From Vicia villosa (Eukaryota > Streptophyta > Magnoliopsida > Fabales > Fabaceae), in the NCBI RefSeq assembly GCF_029867415.1, contig NC_081183.1:116860514-116924513 (forward strand): a stretch of DNA of 64,000 nt. The letters are read 5' to 3'. The notes under the pieces were generated by a model, which saw only the letters and a list, made by a program, of their open reading frames with translations, was not told the origin of the DNA and did not search any database. Position numbers and translations under genes: made by a program. This document shows, piece after piece, positions 23,444 to 35,399 of this stretch; positions within the stretch are counted from its first letter, which is position 1; every line of letters starts with the position of its first letter.

Positions 23444-24620
23444 TCAAGGGTATGTTTCGGTTGCTGGTGCCGGAGCATATGAACCAATAAAGATGTCACC
23501 ATAAATCAACCCAGCCAAGCCTCCTCCTATCAATGGACCAGCCCAGTAGATCCAGTTATCAGCGAAGTTTCCATTAACAACAGCCGGACCGAATGAGCGA
23601 GCCGGGTTCATTGATCCGCCACTGAATGGACCGGCCACTAAGATGTTGGCACCCACAACAAACCCAATAGCGATTGGTGCAATGGTACCTATTGAACCCT
23701 TTTTCGGGTCCGCTGCTGTGGCGTAAACAGTGTAAACCAACCCAAATGTTATTATAATCTCAAACACTAGTCCTGCAATAGGGTTCAATCCAGCAGCTAC
23801 ACCATGGGTTGGAACACTCTGCAAATATATATCCAAACAAAATATTAATATAAGAAAAGTTATTATTTGTGCAGATGATATTACCGTCTGCGGATAACTG
23901 TAGAGACTAATATTTTGGATTGGATAGAACCATAACAAGTATATACCTTAGAGGTGACATAGTTGAGGAGAAGAGATGCGACGATGGAGCCGAGTAATTG
24001 GGCGATCCAATAGAAGAAACCAGTTAGGATGGTGATATTGCCACCAATAGCTAAACCAAAAGTGACAGCAGGGTTCAAGTGTCCACCGGAGATGTTGGCT
24101 GCTATGGACACACCAACAAATAGTGCAAATGCATGAGCCACAGCAACTGCCACTAGACCAGCTGGATCCAAGGCTGCATCTGATGTTAGCTCATCTGCAC
24201 AACACAAAAGTATTACATTTCATCTTTCCGTGTACATTTGTACCAACCATCTCTGGCACAATATTTATTTTAAACTATTTCGTTAAGCCAGCCCAGTTCG
24301 TACTTAAGCAGAAACACCTGACTGCAGAGACGCGAGTTTAAACTTGTGACATCCTACTTATTTATTTATTTTTAAGAGGTGAAATTCCGACCATTAGACT
24401 ATTATTAGACTAAATATATAGATATATACTTCAAATTATTTAACTAGCCACACTTCTTTAAAATAAATATAATTACATGCGAGCACTACTTACTGTAAGC
24501 AATGGCTGATCCAACTCCAGCAAAGACAAAAATCAAAGTGGCAATGAACTCTGATAAATAAGCCCTAAGTGAGGCAACGCTAAAAGAGTCATCAAAGGTA
24601 CCAAAACCTATCTTCACCAT
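23444..24620 (-). CDS. TIP2-type tonoplast aquaporin
   Basis: Major intrinsic protein of the vacuolar membrane. Three exons on the minus strand: 24620-24494, 24194-23947 and 23818-23444, with GT...AG introns of 299 and 128 bp; the join gives 249 aa. Two NPA boxes, [12 protein letters not shown] (NPA at 83-85) and [11 protein letters not shown] (NPA at 196-198), sit in the half-helices of a six-helix channel. The selectivity filter reads as His63, Ile, Gly193, Arg199, the TIP2 signature, whereas TIP1 has Ala/Val in the last two positions. TIP2 channels conduct water and ammonia. The start [13 protein letters not shown] and end TETYP match delta-TIP family ends. Intron 1 holds a SINE-like insert. 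All key residues are intact, so it is probably functional. Confidence 0.95.
24250..24415 (-). mobile_element. SINE-like insert in aquaporin intron 1
   Basis: On the minus strand TAGTCTAATGGTCGGAATTT resembles a tRNA-derived A-box, and GTTTAAACTCGCG about 60 bp later resembles a B-box, the spacing of a SINE head. It is in the same orientation as the gene. The 3' tail and target duplication are not clear, so the call is tentative. Confidence 0.4.
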
Positions 24621-25115
24621 TTTGGCAAGGAACTAGAAACTTAACCAAAGACTAAGGTGTTTTGAGCCTATAAAATCAATAAGCTGTTGATTGATGATAC
24701 CTTGCATTAGAAATCTTTGTAAGGGTACATATATATGAAGAGTCTAGAGTAATAAAATGGATGTGATTGTGAAAGGGTTGGCTATTCTATATTGTTGTGG
24801 CACCGTCCACGGACCTACATGACATGAGTTGTTAGATAATTCTCGATTAAAATGCTAGGACCTAACTAACCACTCCAACCCTTTTCTTTGTTTTGAAAGA
24901 TATAGGATTCTTATACATGTTTTATTCATTATGAGCATAATGACAACTAATTTAACTAGTAATCAATTAATCAATGGAAAAAACAGTGTAGAGAAATCAA
25001 CATTTTATTAGTCTTTCAAATGGAAAAAATTTGATCTCTTAATTTTGTTAAATTTTTAAATTAAAATAGATGAATCAATTTAGCTGTCTACAAAGTTATG
25101 TATGAAGATGTGGAG
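24621..25115 (-). promoter_or_regulatory. Upstream region of the aquaporin gene
   Basis: A TATA-like CATATATATG at 24728-24737 on the minus strand lies about 110 bp before the start codon, a normal distance for a promoter with a short leader. The rest is AT-rich and ends in a (TA)n tract. No other element was identified. Confidence 0.4.

Positions 25116-25211
<96 letters not shown>
25116..25211. repeat. (TA)n microsatellite, left of MITE
   Basis: About 95 bp of pure TA dinucleotide. With the tract at 25453-25571 it brackets a MITE, so both tracts are probably one original TA array split by the insertion. Confidence 0.95.
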
Positions 25212-25573
<362 letters not shown>

Positions 25574-25590
25574 GTTTCAAATTATAAGAA

Positions 25591-26914
25591 AATTTCTTTA
25601 CCCACCTCCCTATGGGGTTACCCCCAGCGAAAACCCCATTTTACCCCGCTTCGGAAATGCATTTCCGAAATATTTTTTTTTTAAGTTTTTCCAGACTTCG
25701 GAAGTGCATTTTCAAAAAAATCCCAAAAATTGGAATTTTGACTAATTTGGAGATGCATCTCCGAAACAACAAAAAAAATCTAAAAAAAATCCCAAAAATT
25801 AATTTTAGGATATTAATTAGTTCACATATCATAAATTTGATATAATTTATGAGTAATGAATAATAATTATATATTTTGATATAATTTATGAGTTATGAAT
25901 AATAGTTATTATATATTTCTATCATGATTCATATTTAAAATTTAAAATAATTTTAATTAAAAAAATTAAAATAATTTCACTTACAAAATAAGTTATAATT
26001 TTTTATTTATATATTTATAATAATTGTTATATATTTATAAAAAAAATTAAAAAAATGAGTGTTTTAATTTATATATTTATATAATAATTATAATAATTAT
26101 TATATATTTATAAAAATTATTATATATTTATATATTTATATAATAATTAAAAAATTAAAAAAATGAGTGTTTTAATTTATAATAATTATTATATATTTAT
26201 ATAATTATTATTATATATTTATATATTATATATTTATATATTTCACTTACAAAATTAATAATTATGATTATATATTTGTATATTTCTATTCTGATTCATA
26301 ATTAAAAATGATTTATAATTTTTTATTTAGTTTAAAAAAATTAAAAAAAGATTTTGTATTAATTTTATTTAATGAATAAATTTTATATTTAATTTTATAT
26401 AATTCAAAATTTACTTATGAAATTAAGATGTTTTTGATTTATATAAGTTAGTAAAATAATTTTTAACTTTAATATTGTTTAGGAAACTTGGATTCACCTT
26501 GATTTTATTGATTCACCTTCATTTTATTGATTCACTTTCATTTTATACCTATTAATTGTATTGATTCACGTTGATTTTAATTTTTTAATAATTATTGAAT
26601 TCTTTCGGAAGTGTATATCCGAAACATTCCAAGACCAATTTGGTCTTGGAATATTTCAGATATGCATCTCTGAAAATACCCCCTCTCCCAAAAAGGGGTG
26701 TTTTCGGAAATGCATTTCCAAAAACTCAAAAAAGGGGTGTTTTTGAAAATGCATCTCCGAAAACACCTTTTTTTTCGTGTTTTCGGAAGTGGATTTCCGA
26801 AAACACCTTTTTTTCAATAAAAGTACGTTTTCGGAAATGTATTTCCGAAACAAGGGGTATTTTAGTAAATTCGCCAGAGGTGAATAAGAAGGTTAGGAGG
26901 TGGGTAAAGAAATT
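25591..26914. mobile_element. Non-autonomous TIR element with palindrome clusters
   Basis: Bounded by inverted termini AATTTCTTTACCCACCTCC (25591) and GGAGGTGGGTAAAGAAATT (ends 26914). Flanks CAAATTATAAG and CAATTATAATG are similar and may be an imperfect target duplication of the 9-10 bp Mutator type. Nine copies of a 22-bp palindrome of the form TTTCGGAAATGCATTTCCGAAA (written here in two parts: TTTCGGAAATG, CATTTCCGAAA) cluster near the ends, three on the left (25650-25770) and six on the right (26600-26850). The middle is over 85% A/T with no ORF of note; the apparent ORFs over the palindromes are repeat artefacts. Confidence 0.6.
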
Positions 26915-27847
26915 CTCAATTATAATGAGATTAAATTTATAATGACTTAAAAATATATTATTGATTTATCACGTATATTTTAATTTTATTTACCACTCAT
27001 AAGATTTATTAATTTCATAGAAAAACACATTATTGTATTTTTATTTATTATGCCTAGTATTTAAAAATTTCATAAAAAGATATTATTTTTGAAAATATTT
27101 TATACTTGCTTTAATTATTAGAATATTAACACAACAATATATTTTATTTTAAATTTAAATATTACATTTTAAAAATAAATGCATCAAAGTAAACTCCATT
27201 ATCTATTGAAAAAGTTGTATCCTCATTTTCTAGATTACAAAAGGAACAAAATGATACTTATATTAAATCATGACGATGATGATGATGATGATTAGGGTGG
27301 CAAAAAAATATGGTTATCGAGTATTATACTTTCCACCATGACAATGAAAGATGAACAAGTCTCGTTATAATTTTCATGGTCCATAAACTTTAATGATTGT
27401 TCGTCGATTATTATAAACACTTATGTTCATAAATTGACAATTGATAATTAAGGCCACTTCTTTTCCTCTCTTTTTGTTTTTCCTTATGAATGTTGAGGAC
27501 AACATAAAAATACACTAGAATATTTCTTAGGACATTTCAATGTCATATTTTGAATTGTTAAACAATTGACATGATTATTAAAACTTATCATGAGTGGTTG
27601 GACGGCTTATGTCTTAGTGGAATAGCTCAACTTCGCTCAGCAATTTATATTATCTGTCGTATAAAGTTTAATGCCGCACTTTAAGAATAATCCGCTCGTC
27701 CAATTACAAGAGTTTTTTTCTTTCTAAAAAAGAAAATTATAAGTGTCGTTTTAAAAGCGCGTGTCCGCTTAGAACCCGCATGGCTCAATCCAGATTACAT
27801 AGAATATGCTAAGATAGATAACTTATTTAGCAAAATCGGGCCGGACC
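26915..27847. other. Unclassified AT-rich intergenic DNA
   Basis: Holds a short (GAT)n repeat at about 27272-27291. No ORF, element termini or RNA gene was recognised. Confidence 0.4.
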
Positions 27848-28540
27848 TAGAGCTGTCAATATGAGCTACCCAACCCTAAACGGACCGGTCCTGACGGACC
27901 CTGAGCTTTTTAGAACTGGGCCAAAAAGGCTCGGTTTAATATGGGCTCGAGATTTACTACCCGAGCCCGGCCCTAGATGGACTTTGCGCTACCCGACCCT
28001 AAATGGACTTTTTTATTTAAAAAATTAAAATAAAAACTCCATAATATTTATTATGGATAAAATTAAAAATTAAGTTATTTTAAACATAATACATTTTTAA
28101 GTACTATATTATCTCTTATAAATACTATAATATGTTTTTAAATACAGTATATGTCTAAATTGTATAAAATAATATTTGAATATTTATTATAAGAGAAAAA
28201 CTAATATAATACGATGAAAAAATATTGATTATATTAATGTATAATATTTAAAAGAGAAAAATTGATTAAAATAGAGATAAAATTTAGTGAAGTGAGAAAA
28301 ATCAATATGCTATTTTGGAGTAAGATAATATAAATATTAATATTTTAAAAAATTTATAAGTATGCGGGCCTAATGGGCTACCCACGGCCCATATGGACTA
28401 GCCCTAATGGGTAGCGGGCTTTTTAGGACTAGGCTAAAAAGGCCCTAAAAAGTATGGGCTCTAATTTTAAAGCCCAAGCCCTATGATTTATCGGGCCTGG
28501 TAGGCCGGCCCATATGAGCTAGCCCATTTTAATAACTCTA
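27848..28540. mobile_element. hAT-like non-autonomous element with perfect 8-bp TSD
   Basis: Terminal inverted repeats TAGAGCTGTCAAT / TAGAGTTATTAAAAT and a perfect 8-bp duplication GCCGGACC (27840-27847 and 28541-28548). The outer 170 bp at each end are GC-rich and inverted relative to each other (GGGCC, AGCCCG, AGCTAGCCC), and the middle is AT-rich and non-coding. 693 bp. Confidence 0.88.
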
Positions 28541-28829
28541 GCCGGACCCATAGAGCAGGTCTAAGATTAATATGGAGATAATATTTGATTGAGATACAAT
28601 CGATAATGCATTTATGATTGGTTTATGATCGACATTATGGCGTGAAATTTTACTAAAGAATCTGATTGTCTATTATCATTATGAGATCATATAGATTAGA
28701 GACAACCCATTAAATGACCTTTGATTGGCCTAAAGTGTAAGGAAAATTAGAATTGCTATATAAGAAGATGACCACAAAAAGAATAATATACACAATTCAC
28801 ATATAAATCATACTCAAGCAGAGACAACT

Positions 28830-29358
28830 TGTTTGTATTACTTGTTTGATGATTAGTTAAAACTAGTGTTAATTGATTTAATTGATTCCTATTTCTTATA
28901 AAGAGTAACTCTAGAATCGTGATTGTTTGTCCATGACTTACTCATGTAAACATTCATTTTTGATCTGTTATGAAAATCCTAAAGCTGCATAAATAAATAA
29001 GATAAATATAACCATGTCTTCTTTTACAGAGTAAATGATCTTGTCTTGAACCAATAAATCAGCTACTTTTGTAGAGTAATACATTTTTTCAATATCCTTT
29101 AAGCAAATTTACTTTTTAAAAAGAATTTTCTCAATTAAACAATAGACGTTTTCATGTTTTGGTTAAAAAAATAAAAAATTATCTAATTTCATCTTTACTT
29201 TCGTAGAGAGTAATCATATAATTTCTCATAACATAATTCAAATTAAAAGAGTCTACACGAGATTTGTCGTTTAGACAATCCTCGCAATCTTAAACCTATG
29301 ATGAAACTACTCATTCATGATAATGAAAAACACAAGCATAATCATGAATATAAACATT
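28830..29358 (+). repeat. Direct repeat copy 1
   Basis: About 529 bp that recur at 30683-31239, with small substitutions and one 29-bp indel near 31062. Both copies end in AATCATGAATATAAACATT. The pair brackets an inverted-repeat element, consistent with a segmental tandem duplication or with LTR-like ends of an unknown element. No coding capacity recognised. Confidence 0.8.
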
Positions 29359-30589
29359 GGGTTAATAACTATTTTGCCCCCTCCCATGTGGGGCCATTAC
29401 GAAAAACCCCCTGTAAAAAAAAGTCACATGGATTACCCTAAAATTTGGAAAAAGTCACTCTTAAAACCTTTCCAAGGTAAAGTCACCCAAAATGCTGATG
29501 TGTCAATGTTTTTTTATATTTCCATTTTTTTAAATTTCACATGTGTTTAGTCAGTTTTGCTTGGATCATTTTGCCCTCACGTTCAATTCATAAAGGCCAG
29601 CACAGAATCCCTAAATTTCCCAGCATATCTTAACCGAAACCTATCATTCACACAAAATCACTCAAATCCTCCACATTCTCATTACTTCCTCACCACAAAC
29701 CACCACCATTTTCAACGACCTCACTCCCAAGTCAACCTCAATCTAGCAATAACAACAAAAAGAAGAAATACCTCTCCAACCTCACAACCTACTCATAACA
29801 GTTTGGAAAAACAATAACACGCACAGTGAAGAAGAAGAATCGAGGCAACTTCCACTTTTTGGCTTTTCTTTTTTAGTTTTCTGTTAGAACCGCATTCATT
29901 TTGAAAACTCCATCATTCCATCTTCAATAATAAACCGCAAGATGAATCGCAAGACGCACCACCTTCAAACTCATATCAACACAACCGAACGCGGTCTCCG
30001 TCATCTTCAATAACACAGACACAATGTTACAACATTTCATCAAGATCGAATTACCTTCTACGCCGACGTGAAAGCGACTTCACATCCTGCAATTGAAGCC
30101 GCTCCTTCATTCTTCAATTTCGCAACTTCCCGTCACAACAGAGTCATCGCACTAATTTACGACAAACTTGAATCTGTGAAACATGAGAGATGAGAGCGAA
30201 GAAGGTTGTTGACGATGACTGAGAGAGGAAACAGGCGAGAGTGAGACAGAATTCGAAATATATCGGAGGGAGTCACCGCAATTTGTTTCGATCAGAGGAG
30301 GAGAATAGTTGATTCGATCGAAGGAGGAGAAGAGTTGATCTCCTTGTACGTATGGGAAATTTAAGGATTCCACCCAACAGTGTTGGCCCCTTTATGAATT
30401 GAACGTGGGGGCAAAGTGGTTCAAGCAAAACTGACTTAGCACATGTGGCATTTAAAAAAATGGAAAAATCAGAAAAACATTGACACATCAGCATTTTGGG
30501 TGACTTGGCCTGGGAAAGGTTTTAAGAGTGACTTTTTCCAAATTTTAGGGTAATCCATGTGACTTTTTTTTACAGGGGGGTTTTCCACT
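29359..30589. mobile_element. Foldback element with about 220-bp arms
   Basis: Left arm 29401-29622 and right arm 30351-30589 are inverted copies (for example AAAGTCACATGGATTACCCT on the left and GGTAATCCATGTGACTTTTT on the right). The left end carries about 40 extra bases from GGGTTAATAACTATTTTGCC; the matching outer part of the right arm is lost. The 730-bp centre is non-coding. It starts exactly at the end of direct repeat 1. Confidence 0.7.
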
Positions 30590-30682
30590 GTGAGATCTAG
30601 TAAAATTGACGATACAAATAAATATGATAAGCTGCAAGCATACAAATATATCATAGTAGTAAAAATATTGTTTCGTAAAGAT

Positions 30683-31239
30683 TGTTTGTATTACTTGTTT
30701 GATGGTTAGCTAAAACTAGTGTTGATTAATTTAATTGATTCATATTTCTTATAAAGAATAACTTTAGAATTGTAATTATTTGTCTATGACTTACTCATGT
30801 AAACTCTCATTTTTTATCTGTTATGAAAATCCTAAAGTTGCATAAATGAATAAGATAAATATAACCATGTCTTCTTTTACGGAGTAAATGATCTTGTCTT
30901 GAACCAATAAATCAGCTACTTTTGTAGAGTAATACATTTTTTCAATATCCTTTAAGCAAATTTACTTTTTAAAAAGAATTTTCTCAATTAAACAAGAGAC
31001 ATTTTCATGTTTTGGTTAAAAAAATAAAAAATAATCAAATTTCATCTTTCCTTCGTAGAGATATATTGAAAATTTTCAAAAGGGAAAAAGTAATCATATA
31101 ATTTCTCATAACATAATTCAAATTAAAAGAGCCTACACGAGATTTGTCGTTTAGACAATCCTCGCAATCTTAAACCTATGATGAAACTACTCATTCATGA
31201 TAATGAAAAACACAAGCATAATCATGAATATAAACATTT
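30683..31239 (+). repeat. Direct repeat copy 2
   Basis: Second copy of the 28830-29358 repeat, with an extra 29 bp (ATTGAAAATTTTCAAAAGGG region, about 31067) not present in copy 1. Sequence beyond 31239 (TTGAATAAAATC) differs from that after copy 1, where the foldback element starts. Confidence 0.8.
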
Positions 31240-31419
31240 GAATAAAATCATCTTAATAACTAATAAGTAATAAAATAAATTTTTTAATAACATTAGAACC
31301 TGAGTTATTCAATGAAAAAGTACAACAAATATTTTTGCTCCAATCGAATCTTTGCAAGAAATGTGAAAATGTAGAGAAAATAAATTATACACAAAAAATA
31401 ATGTATTGTAATATATATT

Positions 31420-31716
31420 AGGCTTAAATGCACCTTTGGTCCCTGTAAGTTAGCGAGTTTTTGATTTTCGTCCCTGTAATTTTTTTTTCTGGGTCTGAGT
31501 CCCTACATTTCACTTTCGCGTTTGTTTTAGTCCCTAAAATCAAAATCTGTAGGAAAATTCGCAGGAAAACCTGCAGATTTTCCTGCGGATTTTGGCTTTA
31601 GGGACTAAACCGCAAGGAAAAAGTAAGATATAGGGACTCATACCAACAAAAAAAACTTACAAGGACGAAAATCAAAAACTCGCTAACTTACAAGGACCAA
31701 CGGTGCATTTAAGCCT
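31420..31716. mobile_element. Mutator-like MITE, AGGCTTAAATGCACC family
   Basis: A 297-bp inverted-repeat element: AGGCTTAAATGCACCTTTGG at the left, CGGTGCATTTAAGCCT at the right, with long arms (AGTTAGCGAGTTTTTGATTT / AAATCAAAAACTCGCTAACT). AT-rich flanks (ATATATATT / ATATATTAC) overlap in seven bases and may be a blurred target duplication. This kind of terminus is common in legume MITEs. Confidence 0.8.
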
Positions 31717-31855
31717 ATATATTACATATAAAGTTTGTACACAATTAAATAGCCTCTAATTTACTATGATGGGAACTAATTCGCATTTAGTCATTGACCC
31801 TTCAATGTGTAATAGACAGAAAGCCAAAATGTCATGAAACAAAACAACAACAAAA

Positions 31856-33048
31856 AATAATCATAGAGGTCTTTAGAGCCACTACGATCGTAATGCCAAT
31901 TCAAGGTAAATAAAACACAAGAAAGGGAGATTTAAATTGAGTTTCAAGATTTTAAACTTTTGGTTCAACCAAGACAAACGAACAAGGAGTAAGGAATAAA
32001 AATAATGACACAATATTTTATCCTGGTTCGCTGTTGACAAAGATACCTCCAATCCACCCGCCAAGGTGATTTTTCCTTATCAACAATGACTTAATCCCCT
32101 ATAACCAAATTTGATTACAACCACAAACACCTGTTGTCAATGTCTTCTTAAGACTTCTGACTATACTCTAGTCTCTCAAGGAACAATATCAACTTACAAG
32201 TTGAAATACAAAGGTGTGTTTACAAATATGCTTCTTGATAAATAGATTACACAAAATGAAATAAAATAAAATAACATAACAGTGGTAAGAGCAAGATATG
32301 AACAAAAGTTCCTTGCTTTACAAATTTTCAATCAAACAGAGTTTTAGCGTATTCAATGAGTCTTAGCGTTATTCGTTGAATCTTAGTGTTATTCGTTATA
32401 TTTTCCATTCTTCTAAGTCTTCTATATATAGGCATGAAAAGATCCGTTGAAGGGTGAATGGTAGACAACATTGTACCACAGTAATGTCCTTGAGCCACCA
32501 AATCAGCGTAGTGGAAGAGATGTTTGATTTGTACCATGTACTATTCACTCTTGTAAAACCTTTTTTATCTCATCTTCTAATCTTCAGAGGCTTCATAATA
32601 TATATGATGAAGCATGTTGAGAAGGATCAAACGCATGAATAAAGTCTTCAGAATCTTGTCTAGAGTCTTCAAAACTTGTTCTCTAGAACATTGTCTTTAG
32701 GATCTTCAGAACTTGTGCCAAAATGTATGAGCTTGAGAATCTTCTGAAGCCCTTTATCAAAGTCAGAGTCAGTAACCATTTGATGAGAATTCTATCAGAA
32801 GCATTGTCAAAGAGCATTCCAAATCTTGATTTTTCTTTGTAAACCACACTTTGTTGTCTCTTTAGAGTTAGAGTGTGTTGATTCCAGAAACTGATGACGT
32901 CACACGCTATTCTATCATAGTTAGAACCTGTAAGCAAAATATACACACTAGACAAAAACCATTAGGGTACAAAATTGTTATCTAAGAAATAATGTATTGT
33001 TATCATCAAAACTATATGCCAGATGCAGAATCAAATCTTGTTCTTACA
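31856..33048 (-). mobile_element. Solo LTR of a SIRE-like copia element
   Basis: On the minus strand it starts TGTAAGAACAAGATTTGATT and continues through TAGTTTTGATGATAACA, matching in layout the LTR at 4297 (TGTTAGAACATG... TAGTTTTGATAATAACA). It has the same GAAGCTTC/TTCTGAA-rich body. The left boundary is not sharp. No internal coding region lies next to it. Confidence 0.6.
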
Positions 33049-33105
33049 ACAATTGCTTCTGTCATTTTTTCAAAATTGGAAATCCACCATTCCAAGGGTC
33101 ATGAC

Positions 33106-33955
33106 TGTAACGCCCTGTATTTAATTAATTATTTAATTAAATATTTTTGAATTATTTTCGAGTTAATTGTTGAATTTGTGGAATATTGAGAATTATTGAT
33201 ATAAGTTACTATGATTAATTAATTAATTAATTGATAGATTAATAGTAGTAATAATAATAGAATAATTGAAATTATAAGTGGGCCTATTTTAATGGTTAGA
33301 AGTAGTAATATGGGGGTGTGAAGTTAAGCCCACTAAAAATAATAAAAGGAGTGAGGTTTAGTTATAATAGAAGTTAGGTTAATTAGAAGTGGCAGAGAAG
33401 AGAAAGAATTGGAGAAAAGTTGGAACATGAGAAGCTGTAGAGAAGAGGAACAAGGGTTCGAGAGGAAAAATACGTAGGAGCAAGAAGAGGCAAAAATCTG
33501 GAATTCGATCGGAGGAGAATTATAGAGCGGTCTCCAATTCAAGGTAAGAGTGGGGTTCTAACTCGATAATAGGGTATATGATGGATGGTATGTGGGATTG
33601 AGTTCGTGTAATATTATTACAATGTTTGTTTGTTGTTACGGATCATATTGAATTTATGTTGTTTATCCAAATCTGTGTTTATTCCCTATCCGATTGGTGT
33701 AATGTTGTGAAGTTGTTGTTTTGAAAATTATGTTGAACTTTTGTTGCCGTAGCAGTATCGTAAATGATATAAATCATGGCTGTTGGACCATATTTTGTGA
33801 TATCGTAGTTGTTCAGTTGCTAGGATTTTGGTATGAGAGGATTAATGGAGTAAAGAAATTATAGAAGAATTAACTGAGTTTTGGAGGAAAACGGTGAATT
33901 TCGGATACATAGTATAGCTGGGACGAGTGCCACAATATTAACTTGCGATCGTCAT
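33106..33955 (+). mobile_element. Partial gypsy LTR, TGTAAC family (as 9847)
   Basis: TGTAACGCCCTGTATTTAAT and the following AATTATTTAATTAAATATTT match the LTR start at 9847; further similarity occurs around GGTTAATTAGAAG and GCAGAGAAGAG. The end (GGGGTGTTACA) is missing; it stops at about 33955 where different DNA begins. Confidence 0.7.
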
Positions 33956-33959
33956 AGTG

Positions 33960-34552
33960 ATTAATTAAAAAGAAAAACAAAAGAGACACAGGGGCGCCCA
34001 CCCCCATGATAAGGAGAGGGAGAACTTGCTCCATGTATCAGGAAGAAGATGGGGGCGGTCACCTTTGTAGTGGGGGTGAGGGCCACCATTTGTTTAGCAA
34101 TTTTATTTTGTTTAAGTGGTCTCTATGCATGCGAGTAGTATTAATTAACTAAATAAAGACTAGATTAAATTCTAAAGAGACAATGAGCATTTAATAAAAA
34201 AAACTAATCAAAATATTTTGTGTTTTTAATGATATTAGAAGATAAAAAATAAAAGTAATCTAATTAAATGACATGTTTTTTGTATTTTTAATAATTAAAA
34301 CAATTATTGAAATTAAACTAAGTAGAAAGAATTAAAATGAAATAAAATAAGACGGGCTAAAAAAGTAAAATGGAGGTGGAAATAAAATCAGAGGCACTGG
34401 GCCCAGCTTGGTAAATGGCCCAAGTTAAATGAAATTGAGTTAGTCAGGGGGTAAAAGAAGAAAATAGGGTGATAGTGAAGCAAAAACAAATTAGGCCCTA
34501 AACATATTGAGCCCAAGCAACAACAAAATCCAAAACCTAGTAGCATTATCCG
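33960..34552 (-). mobile_element. Left flank of the hAT nest, probably the same LTR as 46354-48022
   Basis: Because an 8-bp duplication links 34552 to 46346, this segment and 46354-48022 were adjacent before the hAT-like insertion. Together they would form a minus-strand LTR starting at 48022. Non-coding; a GC-rich GGGCGCCCACCCCCATG lies at about 33992. Confidence 0.45.
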
Positions 34553-34591
34553 TAGGGATGGCAAGCATAGCCAAACCCGCGGGGCTCACCC

Positions 34592-35313
34592 TGTAACACC
34601 CCAAATTCTACCCGAAAATATCATGCAAGAAATCAGAGTATTTTAAAAACTATCAACAAGTATTTGGGATATCACATTTACTTCATATAAATAACTCATA
34701 AACAGATACATAGCGCTTTAATCTCAGAGAAGCATAAAACAACTTATAACAGCTCTTAGACAAACCAACTTCATTTTAATATGCAGCGGGATCATAACAT
34801 TCGGCTTTATAAACAAATCATCTTATTTAATCCGAAACAACTTCAAACATCATAGTACTTCTCATTATCCAATTTGGAACTCAACAACTAAAACATGAAC
34901 AACATAGAAACAACAATAAAGACAACCCCCTGAGTGCTACGTATCAGAGCGACACACCAACCAGACACGATGAAGCTACAAACTTCTATAGCTATACTTG
35001 AGTACCTGCCCATTTCCCATGGTAGGGGAAACATCAGCAGAAGGGGTGAGATATCAAACATTATAAAGGAAAGTATGATAATACATATAGCAAAGGTAAA
35101 ATCATACACAATTCACCACTTCTCAATATAAGCAATTTGCATCATAACAATAATGTTAACTATCAACTATAACAATGTATTCAAGTTTACAAGTATGTTA
35201 TTCAAGCACATAATAACATACACTTCATAATCACAACGTAAATTAATACAACTACCAACAATGGCAAAACATGGTTCATATACTCCACATATATACATAT
35301 ATCATTAATACAC

Positions 35314-35399
<86 letters not shown>

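Noticed and set aside
26561..26942. Overlapping frames rich in FRKCISE-like repeats
   Set aside because: They are translations of the repeated 22-bp palindrome, on both strands.
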